Of a stretch of 64,000 nucleotides of DNA, positions 8,195 to 16,898 are shown piece by piece. The position numbers were made by a program, and so were the translations under genes. The notes beneath the pieces were generated by a model. The model was not told the DNA's origin and did not search any database. It worked only from the letters and a program-made list of their open reading frames with translations. The DNA is from Lacisediminimonas profundi (lineage in GTDB: Bacteria > Pseudomonadota > Gammaproteobacteria > Burkholderiales > Burkholderiaceae_D), in NCBI RefSeq assembly GCF_008831265.1, contig NZ_VTTH01000005.1, positions 310,001-374,000 on the forward strand, read 5' to 3'. Every line of letters begins with the position of its first letter. Positions within the stretch are counted from its first letter, which is position 1.

Positions 8195-9469
8195 CTACAT
8201 CAAGGTATCAGCCCAGATGTTGCGGGCCCAGTTCATTGCGTGCTGCCCTTCCAGTTCGCTCGGCGCCGGCGACACGCCGCCTGCACCGGGCACGGCCAGG
8301 ACGGTTTTTTTCGCGGCGTCCCAGCGGTGCACCGACGCCACATGGATCACATCCTTGTCGGACACGAAGCTGTAGCAGGTGTTGGTCAGCATCGGCACCG
8401 GGTTAGGAGCGACGCCCTTCAGGAGGTCGATCACGGCTGCCGCCGCCACTTTGCCGTGCTGGTTCGCCATATGGCCCGATTTCGGCATCGCCGGGGCGAT
8501 CTGTATGGCATCGCCCAACACATGGATGCCGCGCGCCTGGGTCGATTCGAAAGTCAGGAAATCGACTTCGCACCAGCGCTTGTTCATGTTGGCCAGGCCC
8601 GAACGGGCGGCGATGGCGCCCGCGCGCTGCGGCGGAACCACGTTCAGAACATCGGCTTTCACACGATCCCCAAATTCGGAAATCGCGGCATTGGCGGCCG
8701 CATCGACATCGGTCGTGTTGAACTGCGGACGGTACTCCACCATGCCCTTGTAACGCTCGGCCCAGACCCGCTTGAACAGCGGGCCCTTGGACGTGACATC
8801 CGGGTTGGCGTCGAGGATCAGCACCTTGGAACGCGGCTTGTAGCGCGACAGGTAATGCGCCACCTGGCAGGCGCGCTCGTAAGGGCCGGGCGGGCAGCGA
8901 TAGGGTGCCACCGGAATCGTGATCACATACACGCCGCCGTCGGGCATCGCCTCCAGCTGACGCCGCAGCGCCACCGTCTGCGCCCCGGCTTTCCAGGCGT
9001 GCAGCACCTTCTCCTGGGCGGCCGCGCTGGCCATGCCGGGCAGGCTGTCATAGACCATGTCAACGCCCGGCGACACGATCAGCCGGTCGTACGACAGCAC
9101 CTGTCCGCCGGCCAGCTGCACCGTGCGCTTGTCGGCATCGATTCCCGTGGCAGTGTCGCGCACCACCCGCACCCCATGCCGCTTGGCCAGGCCATCGTAG
9201 GGAATGGTGATATCGGCCAGCTGCCGCGATCCGCCGAGCACCAGGTTCGACAAGGGGCAGGAAACGAAATTCGGGTTTGGCTCGACCAGCGTGACATTGA
9301 TCGCGTCCTCGCCCCACATCCGCAGATACTTGGATGCCGTGGCGCCGCCATAGCCGCCGCCGACCACCACCACATTGCGCCGCGCGCCACTGCCGACAGT
9401 GGCGCACCCGGTAGCTGATGCCAGCAGGGTGGCTGCGCCGGCTGCCTGAATGAATTGACGTCTTTTCAC
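8195..9469 (-). CDS. Flavocytochrome c / sulfide dehydrogenase flavoprotein subunit
   Basis: This 424-residue FAD protein starts with a twin-arginine signal (MKRRQFIQAAGAATLL) and then a Rossmann motif VVVVGGGYGGATAS near residue 36. Two cysteines in FVSCPLSN and TNTCYSF match the redox-active pair of FccB/SoxF-type flavocytochrome c sulfide dehydrogenases, which oxidise sulfide or polysulfide in the periplasm and pass electrons to a partner cytochrome. The start is GTG with AAGGAG five bases upstream; this ribosome site overlaps the stop codon of the preceding cytochrome gene. It is the natural partner of the cytochrome at 9479-9793. Confidence 0.9.
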   Translation of the reverse strand: MKRRQFIQAAGAATLLASATGCATVGSGARRNVVVVGGGYGGATASKYLRMWGEDAINVTLVEPNPNFVSCPLSNLVLGGSRQLADITIPYDGLAKRHGVRVVRDTATGIDADKRTVQLAGGQVLSYDRLIVSPGVDMVYDSLPGMASAAAQEKVLHAWKAGAQTVALRRQLEAMPDGGVYVITIPVAPYRCPPGPYERACQVAHYLSRYKPRSKVLILDANPDVTSKGPLFKRVWAERYKGMVEYRPQFNTTDVDAAANAAISEFGDRVKADVLNVVPPQRAGAIAARSGLANMNKRWCEVDFLTFESTQARGIHVLGDAIQIAPAMPKSGHMANQHGKVAAAAVIDLLKGVAPNPVPMLTNTCYSFVSDKDVIHVASVHRWDAAKKTVLAVPGAGGVSPAPSELEGQHAMNWARNIWADTLM

Positions 9470-9478
9470 GGCCGCTCC

Positions 9479-9793
9479 TTATTTCTTCTGGGCCGCGAAG
9501 AATGCGGCCAACAACTGGATTTGCTCGTCGGTATAGCCCTTCGAGATCTGGTGCATGATGGTGGCCGGCCGCGCGCCGCTGCGGAAAGCCTGCATGCTGG
9601 CGACCAGGGTGTCGCGGTTCATGCCGGCCAGCGGCGTCAGGCTGGCGCCGACCGTGGCGCCATTGGTGCCATGGCAAGCAGCGCAATTTGCCGCCAGGCG
9701 CTGGCCCGCAATGAGGGTATTGTCGGCGGCGGCGGCCGGCACAGCTGCCAGCGCCGCGAGTGCGGCAAATATCGATAATGAGGGGCGTCGCAT
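9479..9793 (-). CDS. Monoheme cytochrome c, partner of the flavocytochrome subunit
   Basis: This 104-residue exported class I cytochrome c has an N-terminal signal ending near AAAADN, one heme motif CAACHGTNG near residue 37, and candidate distal Met residues in LAGMNRD and HQIS-rich downstream sequence. The length and the adjacent flavoprotein suit the FccA/SoxE role as immediate electron acceptor. The ATG has a strong AAGGAG ribosome site. Its stop is nine bases from the flavoprotein start. Confidence 0.87.
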   Translation of the reverse strand: MRRPSLSIFAALAALAAVPAAAADNTLIAGQRLAANCAACHGTNGATVGASLTPLAGMNRDTLVASMQAFRSGARPATIMHQISKGYTDEQIQLLAAFFAAQKK

Positions 9794-9823
9794 TACTTCT
9801 CCTTGTCGTTCGGGAGTGGTGGG

Positions 9824-10834
9824 TCAGGGCTGGTTCAGGAAACCGATCAGGGTCGAGTTGAAGCGTTCAGGCGCTTCCATGTGCAACATGTGGCCATTCC
9901 CCTCGAAAACGTCGGCGCGGGCATTCGGCATCCTGGCCGCCACCTCGCGCGCCATTTTCGGGAAGTTGCCCATCTTCTCGCGCAGGTCCGGCGGCGCGAA
10001 TGCGCGCCCGGTCGCAGTACGGTCACGGCTGCCGACCATGATCAGCGTTGGCTGCCGCACCAGCGGGAACTCATGCACCACCGGCTGGCCCCACATGGCG
10101 TAGAAGCTCGACACATAGCTGCGCACCCAGCGCGGATACTCGGCGGAATTCATCATCCGCGCCCGCACCTCGATGAACGGATAGAACTGCTCGCGGGTGA
10201 GCTGCGGATTGTAGATGCCCATCAGCTGCTTGAAATAGCCTTCGGCCGTGAGCGCCATTTCCTGGTCGATCAGCCGCTCGCGCGGTATCAGCGGCACGTA
10301 CTGCCGATAGTCCTCCAGGCCCACCGGCGCGGAGAGCACCAGCTTGCGCACCTTGTCCGGATAGGTACGGGTAAAGCGCGTTCCGGCCATGCCACCCATC
10401 GAATGGGCGACGATGTCGACCTGGGCAATCTTCAGATGGTCCAGCAGGGCTGCGGTATGCGCTGCCATCACATCGAAATTGACCGGCAGTTCATCCGGCT
10501 TGGAGGATTTGCCGAAGTGGATCTGGTCCGGCACCACGACCCGGTATCCGGCCTTCGACAATGCGGCAATGGTTGGCGCCCAATAGCTGCCGGGGAAATT
10601 CCGGCCGTGCATCAGCAAGACGGTACGGCCGTTCGGGGTCGGGGATGCGACATCCATGTACGCCATCCGCAGCGATCGTCCTTCCCAGACTATGGGCAGC
10701 AAATGAACCGGATACGGATAGGAATAGCCTTCGAGCGCGATGCCATATGGCTCGGGCGGGGTAGCGGACTGCGCAAGCGCGGCGGTGGGCAATGCGAGAG
10801 CTGCGAGCAACGTGAATACGGCCGTCAACTTCAT
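9824..10834 (-). CDS. Exported alpha/beta hydrolase
   Basis: This 336-residue protein has an N-terminal signal peptide ending near LAQSA. It has the alpha/beta hydrolase fold marks: an oxyanion stretch LLMHGRNFPGSYW near residue 74, nucleophile elbow HSMGGMAG, and a C-terminal GNGHMLHMEAP with the catalytic His. It would act in the periplasm or be secreted; the substrate is unknown. It is the most upstream gene of the leftward sulfur cluster, 30 bp before the cytochrome gene. The 319-bp gap upstream holds a candidate operator. Confidence 0.82.
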   Translation of the reverse strand: MKLTAVFTLLAALALPTAALAQSATPPEPYGIALEGYSYPYPVHLLPIVWEGRSLRMAYMDVASPTPNGRTVLLMHGRNFPGSYWAPTIAALSKAGYRVVVPDQIHFGKSSKPDELPVNFDVMAAHTAALLDHLKIAQVDIVAHSMGGMAGTRFTRTYPDKVRKLVLSAPVGLEDYRQYVPLIPRERLIDQEMALTAEGYFKQLMGIYNPQLTREQFYPFIEVRARMMNSAEYPRWVRSYVSSFYAMWGQPVVHEFPLVRQPTLIMVGSRDRTATGRAFAPPDLREKMGNFPKMAREVAARMPNARADVFEGNGHMLHMEAPERFNSTLIGFLNQP

Positions 10835-11153
10835 GTCAGGTGTCCTGTCTTGTTATATGTTTTTTGATCCGCCTTATGCACTTTTTTGCAGTGCGCCATG
10901 CGGAATTCGCTACGCCGAGTGGCGAATTTAACACAGCAAAAGAATTGATACAGGGCAATCATGAAAAGCGCCTAAAGATCAGACAATGCGCGCCGGGGAG
11001 CGTTTGTTCCGGCCCGAACCGTGCCACGAAAACAGTGGATCTTTTGCGCTGACGCAGTGCCATTGCGCTTTCTCAAGTGCCGGGGGTTTTCCGCAAGTAA
11101 AGTGAGTTCTCCAAAGCACCACCGGCACTGATACACGGATACGCGGAGACCCC
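10835..11153. promoter_or_regulatory. Divergent promoter region between the sulfur cluster and the ATP-grasp gene
   Basis: This 319-bp stretch has no credible gene. It separates two divergent transcription units and holds a 10-bp inverted repeat at 10904-10928. A long-spaced perfect repeat, AGTGCCGG (11076) / CCGGCACT (11122), is also visible. No clear sigma-70 promoter could be assigned. Confidence 0.45.
10904..10928. promoter_or_regulatory. Candidate operator, interrupted palindrome
   Basis: AATTCGCTAC and GTGGCGAATT are inverted with one mismatch around the centre GCCGA. The site lies about 70 bp upstream of the alpha/beta hydrolase start that leads the sulfur cluster. Its shape suits a dimeric regulator, but no cognate regulator gene is nearby. 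Confidence 0.4.
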
Positions 11154-12317
11154 ATGATCAACTACATCGTTGTCGGACAAGATCGGCCGGTGACGCTCGC
11201 CGTACTGCAAGCAGTGCGCAGCTTTACCGACGCCGGCTGCATGGTGATCGGCACGCAGGGCAACCGCGGCCTGCGCTGGTCGTCGCTGTGCGAGCAGCAG
11301 GCCACCATCCGCTTCGATGGCGCCGACGATGAGGTTTTCGTCGACCTGGTCAACGACCTGACCCGCTTCACCCGCCATCTGGTGCTGATTCCCGCCGATT
11401 GCCATGCGATCCGCATGGTCAACCGTGTCGCCGGCCGGCTGTCGGTCGCCATTTCGCCGATACCCGACACGCCGACGATGACCATGCTGGACGACCGCTG
11501 GCGCTTCCAGCGTCTGTGCCGCCAGCATGGCCTGCCGGTGCCGGCCAGCCGCCTGATCGGCGGCGAATCCGAGCCCGACTTTCCGGCGCTGGCGTCCGAA
11601 CTGGGCCTGCCGTTCATGGTCAAGCCCATCTCGCACGAGCCGCAACTGGAAAGCGTGATGATTTCCAGCCGGCGCGACCTGTGGCGCCTGCCGGCGCGCG
11701 GGCTGCTGGTGGCGCAAGCGATTACCCCCGGGGTGGACGCCAGCATCAGCCTGATTGCCGACCGCGGCCAGCTATGCGCATTCGTGATCGCCGGCCTGGA
11801 CCAGGACAACGCAGGGCAATTCCATCCTGGACTGGAGCGGATCGCAGCGCGGCTTTGCGAGGTCAGCGCATTCAATGGTGCGATGCACCTGGGCGCCAGG
11901 ATCGATACCGCGACCGGCAATCTCACCCTGATGGACTGCGTGCCGCATTTCTGGCCCGACCTGACGAGCACCATCCTGGCCGGGCTGAACCTGGTTGCGG
12001 AATGCGTGCACCCGTCGCCGCGTCATGCGCGGCTGCAGGTGGTGACACAAGTCGGTGCCGCGCTCGGCCATCCGCTGGCGCCGGCGCGCTGGCATCGTCT
12101 GCGCGCGCCGGATGAAGGCGGGCGTCTGTTGCGGGCGATGTCCTTCGACCTCTATTCCTTGTCGATGTCGACCGGCGGGGTGTTGCTGGACGCCTGGCGC
12201 AATATGACGCAGCGGCCGGTGGCAAGCCTGCCGCAGGTGGGGCCGAAGATCGGGCCGCGGCCAGGGCCGCAGATGGGTCCAGGATCGGGGCAGCGCCGGG
12301 ATGCGGCGGCGCAATAG
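11154..12317 (+). CDS. ATP-grasp-like protein of unknown function
   Basis: This 387-residue protein has a pre-ATP-grasp Rossmann-like N-terminus (NYIVVGQDRPVTLAVLQAV) and central ATP-grasp-like elements: MLDDRWRFQRLCRQHGLPVP near residue 110 and GLPFMVKPISHEP near 160, with the nucleotide-binding Lys. This resembles carboxylate-amine ligases that join an acid to an amine through an acyl phosphate. No partner biosynthetic gene is adjacent, so the product is unknown. The C-terminal tail carries four GPxx tetrapeptides. The ATG has GGAG seven bases upstream. It converges on eutC. Confidence 0.72.
   Translation: MINYIVVGQDRPVTLAVLQAVRSFTDAGCMVIGTQGNRGLRWSSLCEQQATIRFDGADDEVFVDLVNDLTRFTRHLVLIPADCHAIRMVNRVAGRLSVAISPIPDTPTMTMLDDRWRFQRLCRQHGLPVPASRLIGGESEPDFPALASELGLPFMVKPISHEPQLESVMISSRRDLWRLPARGLLVAQAITPGVDASISLIADRGQLCAFVIAGLDQDNAGQFHPGLERIAARLCEVSAFNGAMHLGARIDTATGNLTLMDCVPHFWPDLTSTILAGLNLVAECVHPSPRHARLQVVTQVGAALGHPLAPARWHRLRAPDEGGRLLRAMSFDLYSLSMSTGGVLLDAWRNMTQRPVASLPQVGPKIGPRPGPQMGPGSGQRRDAAAQ
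12240..12287 (+). repeat. 12-bp tandem repeat inside the ATP-grasp gene
   Basis: Four in-frame 12-bp units encode GPKI, GPRP, GPQM and GPGS near the C-terminus. The repeat is probably a disordered, length-variable tail. Confidence 0.65.
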
Positions 12318-12339
12318 CGGCGCTCACCGGTTTTTACTA

Positions 12340-12358
12340 CCTTTCAAGGCTTGAAAGG
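12340..12358. terminator. Stem-loop between convergent ATP-grasp and eutC genes
   Basis: CCTTTCAA and TTGAAAGG form an 8-bp stem with a 3-nt loop, 22 bp after the ATP-grasp stop. On the minus strand, transcription leaving eutC meets the same hairpin followed by GTAGTAAAAA, so no T-tract supports it in that direction. Confidence 0.45.
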
Positions 12359-12399
12359 CAGGAGTAGAAAGGGCAGGGATCAAAAAGGCAGGGATCGTT
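12355..12399. repeat. 15-bp degenerate tandem repeat, three units
   Basis: The units AAGGCAGGAGTAGAA, AGGGCAGGGATCAAA and AAGGCAGGGATCGTT lie in the gap between two convergent genes. Confidence 0.6.
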
Positions 12400-12428
12400 C
12401 GGGGCGTGCGCAGGTCAGTGCCGCAGTG

Positions 12429-13259
12429 TCAGTTCCCTGCCGTGTCGTCCCGGACAGCAGGCAAGCCCCCGCTCTCATCCTTCAGCGCCACCCCGGTCAG
12501 CCCCAGCTTGCGGCCCTGCAACAGCAACCACGCAATCCGTCGCGCCGCTGCCTCGATGTTCAAGCCCTGCGGCCGTATGTTGGACACGCAGTTGCGCTCC
12601 GAATCCATGCGCCCGACCCGCGGCTCGCTGGTCAGGTAGGCCCCCAGGCTGTCGGGCGAACTGAGCCCCGGCCGCTCGCCTATCAGCATCACGACCATCT
12701 TCGCCCGCAGGCACTGCCCTATTTCGTCCCCCAATGCCACCCGCGCCTGTTGCGCAATCACGACCGGCGCAAGCGACCAATCGGGCGGCAACAATGGCCG
12801 CAATGCACGAAGCAAGGGCACAGCATGCTTTTGCACGGCAATTGCCGACAGACCGTCGGCCAGCACCAGCGCCAGGTCGCAGCCCGGTCCGTCAGCGGCA
12901 GTCAGCGCCGCCACGCCGCCAGCGCCAAGCCGGCGGCCCTGGTCTGGACGGAGAAGATAGGTGGTGCGGTCCTGCACAGCGCTGTGCACCAGCACGCTTT
13001 GAAAGCCGTCGTGCTGCAATTCCTCCTGAAGCTGATCGAGGTCGAGTTGCCAGTGGACCGCATCGCGTGCCAGCGCATGGGCCAGCGAAAAGCGCAGCAC
13101 CTCGCGCGTCGGCAAGGCGTTGCCGGCCCGGCCCAAGGCTATGCGCGCGGGCGTGAAGCGCCGGATCGCCTGCCACGGATCGTGCGGCACCACGGCCAGG
13201 CTTGTATCGGGAACGTCGGCAGGCAAGGCAATCGAGTCTGTTTTATTCTGCTCGTTCAT
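12429..13259 (-). CDS. eutC: Ethanolamine ammonia-lyase small subunit EutC
   Basis: This 276-residue protein matches EutC, the light chain of adenosylcobalamin-dependent ethanolamine ammonia-lyase, which splits ethanolamine to acetaldehyde and ammonia. Family stretches include LVLADGLSAIAVQKHA and the C-terminal ERNCVSNIRPQGL with cysteine. The start MNEQNKTD at 13259 was preferred because a longer frame to 13328 would enter eutB. No obvious Shine-Dalgarno sequence precedes it. It follows eutB by 35 bp. No shell, eutA or aldehyde dehydrogenase genes are in the window, fitting the simple non-microcompartment eutBC arrangement of many proteobacteria. Confidence 0.95.
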   Translation of the reverse strand: MNEQNKTDSIALPADVPDTSLAVVPHDPWQAIRRFTPARIALGRAGNALPTREVLRFSLAHALARDAVHWQLDLDQLQEELQHDGFQSVLVHSAVQDRTTYLLRPDQGRRLGAGGVAALTAADGPGCDLALVLADGLSAIAVQKHAVPLLRALRPLLPPDWSLAPVVIAQQARVALGDEIGQCLRAKMVVMLIGERPGLSSPDSLGAYLTSEPRVGRMDSERNCVSNIRPQGLNIEAAARRIAWLLLQGRKLGLTGVALKDESGGLPAVRDDTAGN

Positions 13260-13294
13260 TTGATGGTGAGGAAGGCAAGGTCCGCTGCACAGGT

Positions 13295-14695
13295 TCAGAG
13301 CAAAGCAGCCGAATTCATGATCTGCCACAGGAAGGAGTCAGGCACGACGGCCGGCGCATCCCGCAACCCGCCATTCGCCCCCGTGATTTTCATTGCCTGC
13401 AGCCAGGCCTCGAATTCCGGCGCCCGCTTCAGGCCCAGCAAGCCGCGCAGGTAGAGCGCATCGTGGAAGGATGTGCTCTGGTAGTTGAGCATGATGTCAT
13501 CCGCGCCCGGCACGCCCATGATGAAGGTCACGCCGGCATTGGCGAGCAGCGTCAGCAAGTTGTCCATGTCGTCCTGGTCGGCTTCGGCATGGTTGGTGTA
13601 GCAGACGTCGCAGCCAATCGGCAGTCCCATCAGCTTGCCACAGAAATGATCCTCCAGGCCGGCGCGGATGATCTGCTTGCCGTCGTACAGATATTCGGGG
13701 CCGATGAATCCGACTACCGTGTTGACCAGGAAGGGACGGAATTCCCTGGCCACTGCATACGCCCGCGCCTCGCAGGTCTGCTGGTCGACGCCGAAATTCG
13801 CACCGGCCGACAGCGCGCTGCCCTGCCCGGTCTCGAAATACATCACGTTGTCGCCGACCGTGCCGCGCCGCAGCGACAAGGCCGCATCGTATGCTTCGCG
13901 CAGGATCGAAAGACTGACGCCAAAACCCTGGTTGGCCTGCTCGGTACCGGCGATCGACTGGAACACCAGGTCCACCGGCGCCCCGTGTTCGATGGCCCGG
14001 ATCTGGTTGGTGACGTGGGTCAGTACGCAGGACTGGGTCGGGATGTCGTAGCGCTGGCGCAAGTCATCCACCATTTCCCACAGCACGGTCAGCGCGGCAA
14101 TATTGTCGCTGGCTGGGTTGATGCCGATCATCGCATCGCCACTGCCGTACATCAGCCCGTCGAGCAGCGAGGCGGCGATGCCCTTCGGGTCGTCGGTGGG
14201 GTGATTGGGCTGGAGCCGCACGCCCAGCGAGCCCGGCAATCCCATGGTGTTGCGAAAGCGGGTCACCACGCGGCATTTGCGCGCCACCGCAATCAGGTCC
14301 TGGTTGCGCATCAGCTTGCACACGGCCGCCGCCATTTCCGGCGTGACCCCTGGCGCAACACGCGCCAGCGCTGCTTCGCCGGTCGTTTCCAGCAGCAGCC
14401 AGTCGCGAAACCCGCCCACGGTGAGATGACTGATAGTCGCAAAGGCAGCGGTGTCGTGCGTATCGACGATCAGGCGCGTCACCTCGTCGGTCTCGTACGG
14501 AATGACGGCCTCCTGCAGGAAACGCGCCAGCGGCAAATCGGCCAGGCACATGCGGGCCGCCACCCTCTCGGTCGCGCTGGCTGCCGCCACGCCTGCCAGC
14601 TGGTCGCCCGAGCGCAGCGGCGACGCCTTGGCCAGCAATTCGCGCAGATCGGCGAACTGGTAGACCAGGTTTTCAACGGTAAATCGGTAAGCCAT
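13295..14695 (-). CDS. eutB: Ethanolamine ammonia-lyase large subunit EutB
   Basis: This 466-residue protein, close to the usual length of about 453-465, is the TIM-barrel catalytic subunit that binds ethanolamine and cobalamin together with EutC. Recognisable stretches are MYGSGDAMIGINPASDN, FETGQGSALSAGANFGVDQQ and MGVPGADDIMLNYQ. The ATG at 14695 has AGGAGG upstream. It is upstream of eutC in the same direction, downstream of an alpha/beta hydrolase and the peptide-type ABC importer, and may share their transcript. An ethanolamine permease gene is not seen. Confidence 0.96.
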   Translation of the reverse strand: MAYRFTVENLVYQFADLRELLAKASPLRSGDQLAGVAAASATERVAARMCLADLPLARFLQEAVIPYETDEVTRLIVDTHDTAAFATISHLTVGGFRDWLLLETTGEAALARVAPGVTPEMAAAVCKLMRNQDLIAVARKCRVVTRFRNTMGLPGSLGVRLQPNHPTDDPKGIAASLLDGLMYGSGDAMIGINPASDNIAALTVLWEMVDDLRQRYDIPTQSCVLTHVTNQIRAIEHGAPVDLVFQSIAGTEQANQGFGVSLSILREAYDAALSLRRGTVGDNVMYFETGQGSALSAGANFGVDQQTCEARAYAVAREFRPFLVNTVVGFIGPEYLYDGKQIIRAGLEDHFCGKLMGLPIGCDVCYTNHAEADQDDMDNLLTLLANAGVTFIMGVPGADDIMLNYQSTSFHDALYLRGLLGLKRAPEFEAWLQAMKITGANGGLRDAPAVVPDSFLWQIMNSAALL

Positions 14696-14731
14696 GCAGC
14701 CCTCCTGGTCGGCCCTGTCCTGAACTATACG

Positions 14732-15751
14732 TCAAGCTGCCAACAGCTCTTTCAACGCATGATTGATGAAACCGTCATCCTCCAGGTTGAAGGCCGGCAT
14801 GCCGGCCCGATGCCCCCAGTCAGAGGTGATCGGCAGCAGCATCCCCGAACGCAGGCGGGCAACTTCGCGCCGGTTGTCTTCCACCTGGAAATACAGGTCC
14901 GTTGTCCCCGGCATGATCAGTGCGCGCGCAGTAATCGCCGCCAGCGCCGCATCAAAATCGCCCCGGTACAGTTCATTGGCGCTGATGTCCGCATGCTCCC
15001 AGGTCCAGAGATGGGCCAGCAGGTTGGCCGGGTCGCGGCGCAGGAAGTTGCCCTCCCAGTGCGTGATCACGTAATCCTCTGCCGACGAACAGCCGGCTGC
15101 GCGCCACAGTTGGTTGCGATAGAAAGTCTGCGACAAGGCCCAGCCGGCATAGACACGTCCCATTGCGCGCAAGCCGCGCTCCGGAAAGCCATGGAAGCGG
15201 CCATCCTGGTAGTGCGCATCGGCAGTCAGTGCAGCGCGCACTCCCTGGATGAATACCTTGTTGTGCGGCGAAGCACGGGCCGCGCCGCACAGGACGGCCA
15301 GCCGCTCGACACGGTCGGGAAACAGGGCTGCCCAGTGATAGGCCTGGATTCCGCCCATCGACCAGCCACAGGCCAATGCCAGGCGCTCTATTCCGAACAC
15401 TTCCTGCAGCATGCGCTGCTGCACACGGACGTTATCGGTCATCGTGAAATTCGGCCAGCGGCTGCCATCGAAAGGCGGCACCGCATTGCTGGGCGACGAC
15501 GACAGGCCGTTGCCGAACAGGTTCGGTACGATGATGAAATAGCGCGTCGGATCCAGCGCCCGCCCGGGACCGATCATCCATGCGATATCGGTGTGGTGGG
15601 CGCCGAAGGGCGTCATGAACAGGATGGCATTGCTGCGATCTTCGTTCAACTGTCCCCATGTCCGGTAGGCCAGCCGGGTCCCGCGCAAGGTCAGTCCCGA
15701 CTGCAAAACCACATCGCCAGCGTCAAAAATATTGTAATCAGGCTGGCTCAT
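14732..15751 (-). CDS. MetX-like alpha/beta hydrolase (homoserine acetyltransferase superfamily)
   Basis: This 339-residue protein has the nucleophile elbow [13 protein letters not shown] near residue 132, the oxyanion region [15 protein letters not shown] near 44, and a C-terminal [13 protein letters not shown] region with the catalytic His. The N-terminal layout [21 protein letters not shown] is typical of MetX-related proteins, but many relatives are hydrolases rather than acyltransferases. The position between an ABC importer and eutBC suggests it processes an imported ester or amide (inference). The Shine-Dalgarno region is occupied by a 13-bp tandem repeat. Confidence 0.78.
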   Translation of the reverse strand: MSQPDYNIFDAGDVVLQSGLTLRGTRLAYRTWGQLNEDRSNAILFMTPFGAHHTDIAWMIGPGRALDPTRYFIIVPNLFGNGLSSSPSNAVPPFDGSRWPNFTMTDNVRVQQRMLQEVFGIERLALACGWSMGGIQAYHWAALFPDRVERLAVLCGAARASPHNKVFIQGVRAALTADAHYQDGRFHGFPERGLRAMGRVYAGWALSQTFYRNQLWRAAGCSSAEDYVITHWEGNFLRRDPANLLAHLWTWEHADISANELYRGDFDAALAAITARALIMPGTTDLYFQVEDNRREVARLRSGMLLPITSDWGHRAGMPAFNLEDDGFINHALKELLAA

Positions 15752-15757
15752 TCTGCA

Positions 15758-15809
15758 TTCCGCTTCATTGTTCCGCTTAATTGTTCCGTTTCATTGTTCC
15801 GTTTCAGCG
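15758..15809. repeat. 13-bp tandem repeat, four units
   Basis: The units TTCCGCTTCATTG, TTCCGCTTAATTG, TTCCGTTTCATTG and TTCCGTTTCAGCG are contiguous. They begin seven bases upstream of the MetX-like start codon on the minus strand, so copy changes would move sequences in the ribosome-binding region. Confidence 0.85.
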
Positions 15810-15839
15810 CCAGCAGGTAGCTGGAGCAGTACTCGTTCC

Positions 15840-16898
15840 TCATCGTGCCACCGCGGCCGGCGCCATGGCGACCGGACTTCCCGTGGCCACATGCTGCGCC
15901 CCGCCCTCCTGCACTGTTGCGGAATAGGTCAAGGGAAACAGGCAAGCCACGCGGCGGGTCTGGCCGTCGCTGGTCAGCACCGGATCCAGCTCGCGGCACT
16001 CATCCCGGGCATCCTGGCAGCGCGACGCGAAGCGGCAGCCGCGCGGCAAGTCGATCGGACTTGGAATCTCGCCCTTCAGCGAAGCCGTCAGCGGACGGCC
16101 GAAACTCGGGAAGGCCCGCATCAGCCCGCGCGTGTAGGGATGGCGCGGCTGATGCAGGATGTCCTCGGTGCTGCCTTCTTCGACAATGCGGCCGAGGTAC
16201 ATGACTGCAACCCGCCGGCAGAGATAGCTGGCAACGCCCAGGTCGTGCGTGATGAAGACCAGGGTCAGCCCCATCTCGCGGCACAACTTGCGCAGCAGGT
16301 TCAGCAACTGCGCCTGCACCGACACGTCGAGGCCAGCCACCGACTCATCGGCAATGATGACTTTCGGCTCTGCCGCGAGCGCGCGCGCCACGGCTACCCG
16401 GCGCACCTGCCCGCCCGACAGCTCGGCCGGATAACGCCAGGCCATGTCGGCGGACAGGCCGACCTTGGCGAGCAGGTCCAGCACACGCTGGTCAGCCTCC
16501 GACTCGGTGCAAAGGCCGTGCAACAACAAGGGCTCGGCCAGCACGTCGCGTATCTTCATGCGCGGGTTCATGGAACCGCGCGCGTCCTGGTAGATAAAGG
16601 CCACATCGCGGCTGAATTGCCGCCGTGCCTGCTCGTCAAAACTGTTGATATCGGCGTTGCGATATAGCACGCGGCCATCGCTGGCAGCCTCCAGGCCCAG
16701 CATCAGCCGCACCAGCGTTGACTTGCCGGAACCGCTCTCGCCGACCAGCGCGATCGAATCACCTTCGGCGACTTCCAGCCGCACCCCGTTCAGCGCCTTG
16801 AGCAAGCGCGGCGCGCGCGGCTTGAACAGCCCGGCGCGCGGCCCCAGCCCGACCTGATAGGTCTTCTCCACATCGAGAACGGAAAATATGGTGGTCAT
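15840..16898 (-). CDS. Peptide-type ABC importer, ATP-binding protein (DppF/OppF family)
   Basis: This 352-residue ABC ATPase has Walker [11 protein letters not shown] near residue 53, signature SGGQ in [16 protein letters not shown] and Walker [17 protein letters not shown]-terminal oligopeptide-transporter segment with four cysteines ([14 protein letters not shown] and following) is typical of DppF/OppF, some of which bind an iron-sulfur cluster. With the second ATPase it powers uptake through the two permeases. Its start overlaps the stop of the preceding ATPase gene by ATGA. Confidence 0.93.
   Translation of the reverse strand: MTTIFSVLDVEKTYQVGLGPRAGLFKPRAPRLLKALNGVRLEVAEGDSIALVGESGSGKSTLVRLMLGLEAASDGRVLYRNADINSFDEQARRQFSRDVAFIYQDARGSMNPRMKIRDVLAEPLLLHGLCTESEADQRVLDLLAKVGLSADMAWRYPAELSGGQVRRVAVARALAAEPKVIIADESVAGLDVSVQAQLLNLLRKLCREMGLTLVFITHDLGVASYLCRRVAVMYLGRIVEEGSTEDILHQPRHPYTRGLMRAFPSFGRPLTASLKGEIPSPIDLPRGCRFASRCQDARDECRELDPVLTSDGQTRRVACLFPLTYSATVQEGGAQHVATGSPVAMAPAAVAR

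Noticed and set aside
12429..14695. Ethanolamine microcompartment locus
   Set aside because: Only eutB and eutC are present. No shell, eutA, aldehyde dehydrogenase or phosphotransacylase genes adjoin, so a microcompartment is not supported.
13202..15820. 872-codon open frame on the plus strand opposite eutB, eutC and the MetX-like gene
   Set aside because: It is antisense to three well-supported genes, its protein is rich in Arg, His, Gln and Gly without any domain, and it has no ribosome site. It is a shadow frame of high-GC coding DNA.
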